The notes under the pieces are model-generated. The model was given only the letters and a program-made list of their open reading frames with translations, was not told where the DNA came from and made no database searches. A DNA stretch of 64,000 nucleotides, taken from Anarhynchus alexandrinus. Taxonomy: Eukaryota; Chordata; Aves; Charadriiformes; Charadriidae. The stretch is from positions 3,268,578 through 3,332,577 of the forward strand of contig VUYV01000008.1 in the NCBI GenBank assembly GCA_008711295.1, given 5' to 3'. Both the position numbers and the translations under genes were made by a program. Below are positions 25,401 through 37,400 of the stretch, in pieces; within the stretch, counting starts at the first letter, position 1, and each line of letters opens with the position of its first letter.

Positions 25401-28400
25401 TTCTGTGCTGTTAAAATAATTGGATGAGTCTTGAGTAATAATTATGAATCTGAGAGTGAACAAATACAAATTAAAAATTGAACATGTATGGCTTTTAGTA
25501 AAAGATTCGTTCTTGTTGTAGTAAGTGTGATTATAGCTTTGCTATGCTCTGAATAATTTTATTCTGATTAATTCTATCAGTTGAGAGAACTAAGAAATAT
25601 GCCATGAAACTAAGCAAGGCAGGCAAGATTTTTTTAAATTTTTTTTTTTTTTAGAATTAACTTCAGTTGATATTAGTAAAAGATATTAGAAGATACTAGT
25701 ACAATTATTAAGATATATATAAGATTAATATATCTTATTATCTAGATGTTAGTAAAATTATCTTTCCTTAGTAAATACTACTAAAGGGTATCTCCTGATC
25801 TTTTTTAATGTAGAAAAGATGCCTTAAGAGCTGACTTCAATTTTTGGAACAAGTAGATGTGAAATCTTGCAACAATCTTGTTTTGTAAATAACAAGAAGA
25901 AGGTATCGCAATCCAGAAGTCTGCTGCAGTAAAGCAGTGGAGTCTTTTGGCTGATTTCAGCAGTCTTCTGAACAGTCTCTTCGTTGTCTGCATGTTACTT
26001 GCCAGGGAAATTTCTTGGCCAAATTTTATCATAAGCTATGTACAGCAAAATCTTTGTGGTCCTACCAATTGCAAAAGTCAGTGGGGTAGGAGCGGCTGTG
26101 ATATACGAGGGGCCAAAGCAGTCTTTGTCCTGTGTAATGCAGGGCCATATTCTACACAGGCTGTGTGCCTGGAGCTGTCTGCAGTAAATCTGTTTGTGAT
26201 TCTTGCAGAATTAAAACCCTATTCCCTGGAGATAAGACTGTCTCTGAGAGGGTAATAACATGTTTCGATCACTTGGTCCTGTAGGTAATACAATTTTTTC
26301 CACATAAAGATGAAGAAATGAAAATAAAGCCAGAGTTGCTTACAGGGGTCAAATGGAAAGCCTGTGGTAACACAAAAAGTATAATCTCTATCTTTTCGGC
26401 TGCTGTTCCCCTCTCTGATCAGTGGTGCATACCGAAGCATGTGCAAGTGCACATAGAGGGAACAAACATAGAAAGGCTTTTTGCAGAGGTATGCTGTCTC
26501 TGGTTACCGTCAGTGATCTGAAAAGATCAGCTATAGTCATTCACACAAATTTTTGGAATTTTGTTTACTTTAATGTATACAGCGAATTTTCTAGACTCAA
26601 ACTATCAACAGTAAAATATTAAATTGAATTACCTTTTTGGATCTCTCATATTATCAGTATTGTTAAGGTTTGTGAACAATAATATAGTTATGTAAAAACA
26701 GCTATTGCATGAGCCGCTCAGCTAAGGTAAGTATCAGTGCGGTCCTGTTAGCTTCACTGGTAACTCACTGTTTACACCAGCCGTTGGTCTAGGCTGCTGT
26801 GTTTCATCCTGAGATGTTAAAAGAACCCAGTAGTTAAATGGGCACTTAATGTTTGTAAAATGCTAGATGCCAAAGGTAGCAAAGTATGCAAGTGACATTT
26901 GTTCCGGTTTAGTCTCATTTCCAGTTCACTGGTTACTACTGATGTTGAACATCAGTTCAAGTCCACCTGAAGGTAGTTTAGTCCAGTAGATACAATGGTT
27001 TTATCTTTTACCTAATACAATCTTCATTTTTATTGACAGTCCTATGACCGTGCCACTGCAGTGCTTTGTAGTATAGCACTTCTGGTGAAAGTGTTGGTAC
27101 CAGAATTTCTGTGCTTGTTTTAGTGTTGCCAGAAAGACATGCCCTGGAGGGAAACTTGAAAAGACTCAAGGATTTTTGACCGTGAAAATTAATGTTGAGA
27201 CAGATCCTTTTTATGTAGTGTAAATGGCTTTAAACTAAACATACTGTTCTGAAAGGAAGAAAAAATACGTTGTTCTCTCATCTCCCTAGGGCTGTGTTGA
27301 CCTGCATATAGATGTTATGGGCAGTCCATAAAGATGGTTCACTTCTTGTAACCAAACCATCACGTGTTCCTACTGAAAGCAGGCAGTATTTTTAGACACC
27401 ATAACGCTTTTATCTTGTATTTTTTACACCACTATGTTTTGCTTTTAAAAATCAGATCTCTAGAAACGCAAGTTTTAAGCCAGTCTTTAAGTTGGTAACA
27501 TGCAATTCATCATAATATACAAATCATTCCATTTTCTCACCACCCTTGGGTGTTTCAAATTACGTTTTTTGCCAACCAAGTAGACTCATATTTATTCCTA
27601 TTCATATTTATGTTAAACTTTAATGTCTGAGCTCTGATCTTTCTGCCTGAGCTACAGGACCGTCTTTGTAAGTAAAAGCTTTAGAAATACTCAGAGAATT
27701 AATTTTATTATACAAGTTGTGTTCTATTGTAGATTTTTTCCCCTCTGTAAAGCAGGCAAGTTAGTGTTTGTTTTTTGTTTCTCTACTCCTCCAAGTAAAA
27801 ATAATCTCCCACACCCTTCTCTTCCCTTTATGTGAATGATCCTAAAAGTAGTTTATGCCAAAAGTATATTGGAAGATATTGTGGACAGTTAGTTCTTGAG
27901 TTTTTTGCAAGAACCTTTGTTCAGCAAATAGACACATGTAAGCTTACCTTTCGTGCTTGTGACTTGTACCATCAGGTCTCAGAAGAATCACTTACAGTCA
28001 TTTCAGGATGTCTGGGAAATTATGTGCTGGTATTAATTACTGGCCCCAAAAATGTTATATAGGGAGAAGAGGGTTCACCTTAATATTCTAGAAATCTGAT
28101 CACACTGAAGACCTAATACTTTAGGCAGACAAATGTAACTTTGAAGGCCTTTCAGGTATGTATTAGATATCAGAAATGATCAGCAAGTTGTATTTAACAG
28201 TCATCAAAGTAATTGAACAAAACTACTCTTTCTATATGCTGCTTCAATTTGGAGGCCCACTGTAGCCATATTTTGCTATTTCTTGGAATCCAGGAAAATA
28301 AAATTTCCAAAGGCTGACACTGATTACTAGATTTTTATTGTCAGAATGAAACAAATGAAAAAAGTAAAGAAAACATTTCTGGAAGAATAGTATGCCACGT

Positions 28401-31400
28401 TCTGGACAATACTTGCCACGCTAAGACCTGCAATTGCGTCTGTACTTGCAGAGATTTGCACTTTCACAAAAGACCTCTAACTTTACTGTTGCTACAAAGA
28501 AGAACAGGAGTGTGTTTGCTTTGTTGTGCTTTGCCATCTTGTGAAATAGTAACATAGGCATGAAAAGCTTAAGTAGATTTTGCCTTTTTTCACACGGTTT
28601 TAGTGTATGAACAGCTTAGCTTCTTGAAGTAACAGAACTGGTCCCATGGATAGTTGTTCAGTGTTTGTGAAACTGATAGCACTCCTTGAAGTAAAAAGCT
28701 TTGCTAAGGAATATTTCATTGACTTTTTTGGTATTGATTCTTAAAGAGAATATTTTTATCACACAACTTCTGTAATAAAATAGTTGTTTATAATACTTCT
28801 ATTTATAAGTCTCCTTTTCTTAGAATGGGGTGTTTTATTTTTTATGTAGATCGAAAGGATGCAGAGGGCTGGGAAACAGTTCAGCGTGGAAGGCCTGTTC
28901 GATCTCGATCCACAGCTTTGGCAACAAAAACTCCTGTAGCTGCAGAATCACTGAAGTCCAAAGGTGACAGTGACAAAGAAAACGTCATTTCACCACCATC
29001 AGAGAATAAGCGTGGGAGTTCACCCACGGACAGTGGTGCACCCAAAAGCGTGGAGCTTGTACAGAATGATCCTTTACATCAGTCTGAAGGTCCTTTTACT
29101 GAAAGGACTCAGGTCAGTACAATTTTGAACCACTTTCTAACCTTAAACCTTGCAACTTTTTCTTTAGAGCATTTTCTAAAGGTAGTGTCTTCTAGCACTT
29201 TTATTCACTAAACAAATTGGAAAAGGATTTAAAAATAATGGCTATGTTTATGGAAACACATCAAGATGTTGGCACAAATAGGCAAGTTAAAAGTCATGAC
29301 AATGCTGGGGACAGGTTTCCCATGTTTTCCAAAAACTCGGCATTAGGCACTTCTCACACATAGAAGATTTTTGGTGGAAAGATCCAACTTCTTCAAGGTT
29401 ATGAAGAACTGAAATATATGTGGAGTTATTTGCATCACTGACTGTGAGATGGCAGGTATTTTGTTAAAATCCTTTTGACTCCAGTGACTTTAAAAACCAG
29501 TATGTTACATGTCATTAATTTTGGAAATGCCTCTTGTTAGTTCACAGCACACACCTCAGAAGTCAATGGGACCACTGGCACACCATTGCAAGAAGATTCC
29601 TTACAAACGGTTTCTGAAATGCCTCCAGTTATCACAAATACTGACAGTACTTCAAAAACTCTGCAGATTAATGAAGCTTCCTCTGTGATCACTGATACTG
29701 CACACCGGCATCAAACAGAAAAAGCTAAAACTGAAACTGAAATGGATCCCTCAGATATTTCAAATGTGAGTGCTGCCAGATTGGTAAGAAATCTTAAAAG
29801 ATTTCCGAGTTTATAATAAATACAAGCCTTAATTTTCTTATTCTGTGTTGCACAGTGTTTATTGTTAGCCTGTTGTAGAAATTGTAGAAAAGTCTATAAG
29901 GGACTTACTGTAGAAAGAACAATTCGTTGCACAGATACTTTTTATGATAGGATTTAATTCCAGTAAAAGTTTCTGAAATTAAACTAGAAAGGTATAAATA
30001 TGTTATTTGGAATAAAGAGATCTGTGCTCTCATTACTTTTTTTACATATGTGTGCCATAGTTCTTCATTTCCTTCCACTATCAATCATTTTAAGTCAGAC
30101 TCTCATTGAATTCTTACTCCAGTTTTGCTAATTATTCAAACTGGAAACGTGGGATATCAAAATTCTGTTAGAAACAAACGTAGACCTCTGCCTTTTAAGA
30201 CTAGCTGAACTGCTCTCTTGGGTCTTCCTATACAACATCCTATATTTGGATGAATGCCATTCTTAAGTAACAAATATGAAGTCAGTATTCTGGTTTTCTG
30301 TGGCTTCCCAAAAAGAATGTCCTTTCTTGTCTGTAGAATTCTGCAGGTTTCAAGGTGTGTCTGCTTTACTGGGTTCTCTGAGTGGAGAATTGCAGTAACG
30401 CTACGTAAAATCCAAGTTATGTTTTGTTTTGTTTTTTTCAGAAACTAGATTAAAATTCTGCTTTGCAGAAGTTTTCCTGTAAATCTCTTTCCCTTTAACA
30501 TCTTTTACAAAGTGGACTCCTGCTAGGTAATTTCCAAGTCAAGTATCTGTTTGGTTTTAGAGCTGATTTCTGGCATCTCATCCACTAACATTGTTTCAGA
30601 TTCTCAGTTATTAACAGTTCAGGATGCTGACGGTTTGGTGGGTTCTGTATCTCCTGTGAGCGTTTTAACTACTCCTAAATAGATTGCTTTGAACACCGAT
30701 TTGTGTGTTGTAGCGCATTGTTTGGTAGCTGTTAACTGGTTCATTTCCACTCCGATGGACATTAGAGGAGAAGACAATCGGTCAGCATATACAGGCTCAC
30801 GTTCTCACCTAACTGTGTTGCCATTCATGGTGCAAAACAAGTGTAGCCTGAGATTCCGTTGTATTAACTACAGTGAAGTTTCCAGATACAGTTCATCTGC
30901 AGATCCATTTTAATCTTTAAATAATACTTTGCAGCATGATTAGTTTTCTGGAGGTAACAGCAGGGCATGCCATTCATGTTTCAGAGTATGCATTGCTTAG
31001 TCCCTAAGACTAGGTATTTAAAAGAATAATTAGAGAAGAATTGTCTTTGTTGCTTTTAATGACAATGTTTGTGTAATACGTTTTGGAATTATGTGAATGA
31101 TAATTAATTTCGTAAGTGTTTTATGTAGCTGTTAAATGAGTTAATAGTTGCTAACAGTTTTAGTGGGGTTTATATTTCAGTTACCTTCACAAAATATCTC
31201 AGTAAAGGAACTACAAGTAATTAAAAGTTGGACAAAATATTGTATAATTCATATTAACTCTATGGAAACCACTTTTTTGTGCCTGTTACTGATTTTGGAT
31301 TTTTTTCTGGTTTCATTTTTCCTGCAGTCTATGGCAGAAGTCCTTGCTAAGAAAGAAGAGTTAGCAGATCGCCTGGAAAAGGCAAATGAAGAAGCCATTG

Positions 31401-34400
31401 CTAGTGCTATTGCAGAAGAAGAGCAATTAACTAGAGAGATTGAAGCAGAGGAAAACAACGACATTAATATCGAGACTGACAATGATAGTGATTTCTCTGT
31501 GAGTGTTCAATGTATTTTGAAGTACCCGACTTCAAGCTATCTCTGATGTCAGCAAAATATCAATATAGAATTTGTTAGTGTTCATTTTTGCATTACTGTA
31601 ACCTGTTTTACATACAAAGAAAGTAAATAGTGTCATGTAATAATTATACCATACTGTCTAAGGTATATTTAGTCTCACTAAACTCAGCAGCACAGTGCTG
31701 CTGAGTGGTACAAAGTCCTCTGATGTTGCGGTTGTCCTGCTGCCTATTTCTGTGTGTGGAACTGGGAGAGTTGGGACTTGGTATTTTCATTGCTACCACA
31801 TGGTGCTACCACGCAGGAGTGACTCTAGGTGAAGCAGAAGTCTCCATTTCTACTATCAGAAACAGCAGGAACAGCATCTGTCTTTGAGATGGCTAGTTCA
31901 GTTTGGAAACATTGTGGAATATCGCTGCGTTGGCACTGCTTAATGAGTATGTGCACCTATGCATTATGGTTTGTGTTTTTACTGTCTGGGTCATATTAAA
32001 TTTCAGGCTGGTATCGGCAATGGAAGCATATCTTTCTGCGGCATGTCTATGGACTGGAATGATGTTCTGGCAGATTATGAAGGTAAATTTTCATATATTA
32101 CTGTGCTTATGTTGAAATGGCAGCAAAATTTAGAAGAATGCCGATTTTACTCATGGCTAGTTAAGGTTTCAGAAGATCCCTCTAACATCTAAATATTATT
32201 CCAAGTTATGTTATGTTTTTATGTTATTTCCTTAGGAAAGAGGGACTTGTGTGTTCAAACTATCTCTGCATGTCTTTGTTCTTCAGCTCTCTTCCCCCAT
32301 TGCTCTATTAGAATTTTAAAATTTGTTACCCAGTTTTATTTTAACATTTGGATAAAAGCATAATAAAGTCATTAAGTGTTGAAAATGCGCAGGGATTAGA
32401 GACGCTTCCATCTGTGTTTGCGCCTTCCTTAGGCTCAAGAGAACCCGTTTGAGAGAGAACTTCAAGACGGACTAAGCCTCATTAATTGCACTTCTCCCAG
32501 AAATGTGTGTTTAAATTATCTAAGTCTTTGTTTTCTTCATGTACAGCTCGTGAATCGTGGCGCCAGAGTAATTCTTGGGGAGACAGAGTGGAAGAAGAGC
32601 CTGCACGTCCACCTGGACATGGAATACACATGCATGAGAAACTGTCGTCACCGTCACGCAAAAGGTTTGAGAGTTGTTAACCTGTCTTGATGAGCCAGTG
32701 AAAACAAGCAACCAATGCCATGGCTGCACGAAACTGTTCATAAATCTACTTTCTTCAAGTCTGTGGGTGGAAAGTGTTATAGAAATCAGTGTATTATTTT
32801 CCGAATGAACTAGACTCGTGCTGTATTGTCCAGTTAATAAAGATTTGAAGACTAGAAGAACAGTATTTACATTTAGGGGAAATAATTGCCCTCCAGTGGC
32901 CTGTTTGTTTTACTGAAAATGACAGAATTGTTTGCAAGGCTTTCAGTTAATGTTGTTTCACTTGCTTTTGCTCTGCTTTTTTTTTTTATTAAAAGAACAA
33001 TAGCAGAATCCAAAAAGAAACATGAAGAGAAACAAATGAAAGCTCAGCAGCTGAGAGAAAAGTTACGCGAAGAAAAAACACTGAAGCTTCAAAAATTAAT
33101 GGAGAGGGTAAGCTTTCTGTAATACAAAGAAGCCAGTCTGCTGCCTTTCAGAAAAGCTTTTTTCCCACATAGCCTAGAAATGTTAGAGATTAAAACTAGT
33201 GGTGAACTGAAATTTTCCTCTGAGTCTGAGTTCACATAGTTTTCATAGATGACTCGTGCGTCACAGGTGTCCCTGCCCGTGGCAGGGGGGTTGGAACGAG
33301 GTGATCTTTAAGGTCCCTTCTAACCTAAACCATTCTGTGATTCTATGGTTAAAGAAAGCATTATTGCAAATCAGGAACTTCTGCAAGAGTGTTGCTGACA
33401 TACTGTACTGACACAGAATTTAGGGAAGGCACGTAGAAATGTGTTGCATGTATCCAACATAAATGCTAACCTCACCAAACTGAAGTAGTTGGTGAATCAG
33501 TGTACTTTGGGTTAAACTTGATGCAGGCTTTGTGTAGGGCATCAGAATGTTTTATTACTGTAAATAAAGCTTCAAATATTAGAAAATTCTGAGGAAAATT
33601 CAGGCCCTGTTTTCAGTTACTGTATTTGTAATGAATTTACTCATATATAGGAGAAAGATGTACGGAAATGGAAAGAAGAATTATTAGATCAAAGACGCAG
33701 GATGATGGAGGAAAAATTACTCCATGCAGAATTTAAACGTGAAGTGCAGCTACAAGCAATTGTGAAAAAAGCACAAGAGGAAGAAGCTAAGGTAAATTAT
33801 TTCGGTTTAGAGGGCAACTATTTAATAGTTTTGCTTGTACATGTTTTGTACTTCAGAGTGCTCATGAGTAGGTTGTGAAGGATGGTGCAAGTTAGATGTG
33901 AACACGTGTGAACTGTGAAGCAGATAAATGCTGATCTCTAAAACAGACAGTTTTTCTGTAATATGAATTTAAAATTAATTAGCTGTTATTACACATCATG
34001 GTGGGCTGGACTGGAAGAAAAGATTGGTTGAAATAAAGAACTCATGGTCATCTTGCTGCATTTGTTCCTCACAGAGAGTATGTCAGCATTTTTGGTGATA
34101 ACTAGTCCTCCTGGTGGAGTAGAATATCAGATATCAGTTCTCTGCTTTCCAGCACGTAGAATGAAAAGTGGGGAGAGCTCACAGCTCTTCTGCTTTGTTA
34201 AACATCCACTCTATATTCAGCATTCTGTGTTCTTAAACAATAGTTCTGTTGCTGTGTTTTGTACCACTAATGTTGTTAAACAGTTGGAAATAAAGAGAAG
34301 CCTACAGCTAGCACATGGCAATTATTCTAATTTTGTTTAGTGCTCTTCTGACTTTAATACATAATTTCATAAGATGAGCACTAGGTGAATGCTTTTTGGT

Positions 34401-37400
34401 TTACCTTATTCATATTACTTTGATAAACATAAAGCCAGCAACTAAGCACCACACAGCTGCTCACTCACTCTACACCCCCGCCCCGGTGGGATGGGGGAGA
34501 GAATACAAAGTGCAAAAGTGAAAACACTCATGGGTTAAGAGAAAAACAGTTTAATACTTGAAAAAAATAAAATGCAATAATAGTAATAATAAATTGTAAT
34601 GAAAAGGAAAATAACAAAGAGAGAGAAATAACACCCAAGAAAGGTAAGTGATGCAAATGAAAACAATTTTTCACCGCCATCTGACCGATGCCCTGCCAGT
34701 CCCCGAGCAGCAGCCCCTCTGCCAACCTGCCCTCTAGTTTTATTGCTGAGCTCGACCTCATATGGTATGGAATATCCCTTCGGTCAGTTGGGGTCAGCTG
34801 TCCCGGCTGTGTCCCCTCCCAACTCCTTGTGCACCCCCAGCCTACTCGCTGGTGGGTGGTGTGAGGAGCAGAAAAGGCCTTGACTCTGTGTAAGCCCTGC
34901 TCAGCAGGAAGTAAACCATCCCTGTGTTATCAACACTGATTCCAGCACAGATCCAAAATGTAGCTCCATGCTAGCTACTCTGAAGAAAATTAACCCTATG
35001 CCTGCCAAAAACCAGCACGACATAAACGAAATATTTTAATGACTGTTTTTCCCAAGCAAAAATACATGCATCTACTTAAAACTAAAATGTTATATTATAT
35101 AATGAGTGTGTATCCCAGCTCTGATTGATGCAGCTGTTCATCCGTATTATTTAAGATAAGCACAACAAAACTGATTTAGCTTTTTTACTTAGCAGGTGTT
35201 TCTGTCTCTTGGATTAAAATGATTTCTAGATTACCTAATTCAGTCTAACGTACCTTCATTATTATTTCATTACACCGGTGTGACTTCTATAATGATATTA
35301 ACTAAATCACACTTGCCATAATTCCCTAGCTAAGCAGATGTTTCAAGTATTGTGTGTGCTTAAATGTGTAAGATCTACTGCCTCTTGAGGTTCTTGTGTT
35401 CTGGAAATAAAGGTTAATTGGGATTGGGCCAGAAGGCTTTAGAGAAATAGCTGGTGAGTAGTATATGTAGCTGAAGACTATGGTAACTGGTGCTCCCCAA
35501 TTGGTTATCTAAATTCCCTGTGCTCACTTGTTTACTGAACTGTGAATTCCATTCTGTAAATGGATTCTACTCAATAAACAAAGCAACAAATATTATCCTG
35601 CCACCCTTTACATGATCTGTTGTTGTGTGTCCACATATCTTCTCTTTACTCATTTCTTTTGTGGATTCTGACAGAGTATGATCTTTGAGTACAGCAAAAG
35701 AATTTCTATTTCAGTCATAGTTTTGGGTATGGTTTATAGCTGATACATTTTTGTGGTTTTCCTCAATAACTTTGGTTCTAAAATTTTGATTTTATTAAAT
35801 CAAAGTGAAGTTAAATTAGAGTTTGATTTTTCCCATCCGTTTCTAAAGCATTTAAAGGCCTAAAGTTGACAAGAATTTTATTCAGCAACTTTGTAGAGAG
35901 GACAAAATATTGATTACCTTCATGAATCTAAGTAGTAGAAAAGCATGTTCTTTGATATTTTTAGTATACACATTAAAGTACTTTTAAGTTAGGCTTTTCA
36001 CATGATTTTCTTTTTTTTTATTCTTGTTTATGGCACTGTCCTGTGGTTGAAAAAAATAATATATCTGTTTGTGAAATAGGCTATACTGATAAGAAAACTG
36101 AACAAGCTCATTGTCTTAATATTTCTTATTTGTAGTATCTATACTTTTTATTCAGTAAGTACCCATCTATTTAAAGTTAGATCAAAAGACCTGTTGGATT
36201 CTACTAGCACTTATGTATTTTTACTGATTTATCCAGCTGGGTATCTCATTTTGTGAGTGAGAGAATAGACTAATGAAGACTCATTGCTGAGAAGACTGGG
36301 AAGATTTTTCTGGTATTTGCCCAAAGTTTCTTTGTTTTCTGATACAATTCAATTTCTCTTTTTTTTATATATTCCATGACCTATCCTCTTAAAAATAAAA
36401 AAATAAATAAAAACAAGCAAAAAAAACCCAAACCCACCCCCCAAAAAACAAACAAACCAAACAAAAACCAAAAAAACCCCAAACCAAAGCCTTATTCTCA
36501 AACTTGGTAGTTTTCCAACCCATTCTGGAGAAACATCCCATCAGTTTAATTATCAAATGGATAATCAACACATGGATGGAATTCCTGAAGAATGAGACTT
36601 AGTTTGACTTCTCAGATATTTCTTACACTTTCTTACACTTTATTTGCAGGTTAATGAAATTGCCTTTATAAACACCTTAGAAGCTCAGAACAAACGTCAT
36701 GATGTGTTGAATAAACTAAAAGAATATGAACAACGCTTAAATGAATTACAAGAAGAGCGTCAACGAAGACAAGAGGAAAAACAAGCCCGTGACGAAGCAG
36801 TTCAGGTATAATATATCTGGAGTTGCAGGGGAACAATGAAATATGTATTTGTTTTTCATTTTGGCTATGCAGTCTTTGTTGCTTTCTATCTTACCTCCTT
36901 TGCTCAACTTTAGAAAAGTACAATATGTTTCTCCTTTATAATGTTGCAGTAGTAAGAGGGGGAAAGGTAAGTCTTAATGCCTCTATAGCAGAGGTATTAT
37001 AGATGCTGGGTAGATAATTCATGCCTGTCTTAAGCTTTTTTTTTTTTTAAAATTGTTACTCCATTATAAGGAAATCCTAGTGTTTTGGTAACACTTAATA
37101 CTTTGAGAGAGGAAACAGAAAAATATGCCTTATCATATGCCTACTGTCATAATTAATACTTTTTAGAGGATCAGTGAAAACCACTCTTGGAATCCTGTTG
37201 TGGGTTGGTTTGGGGTGGTTTTTTTTTTTTTTTTTGTTTTGGTTGTTTTTTTTTTAATACAGCATTTCAATACTAAGTTTTCCCAGCCTCACACATCCAC
37301 TTTTTTGGCCCCGTTCTTTATGTTAGAATCTAAAACATAAGTTTTCTTCTTACGTTAACTCTTCCTTCCTCTCTATGCGTACCTCAGATCACCAGAACTG

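Larger units (their letters stand above)
33792..36649 (+). other. SCAPER: SCAPER intron k-l (2.9 kb) with solo LTR
   Basis: GT-AG intron, acceptor TTTATTTGCAG. It carries an antisense ERVL-like solo LTR at 34429-35022, an A/C-rich tract at 36390-36489 and a perfect 10-bp tandem repeat at 36621-36640 in the acceptor's pyrimidine-rich zone. Confidence 0.9.

Noticed and set aside
31148..31327. Open frame extending upstream of exon g
   Set aside because: It is interrupted logically by the TTTTTCCTGCAG acceptor at 31327, and the family sequence joins exon f directly to SMAEVL.
34528..34761. 77-codon open frame, minus strand
   Set aside because: It falls inside the solo LTR, which is noncoding in this element type.
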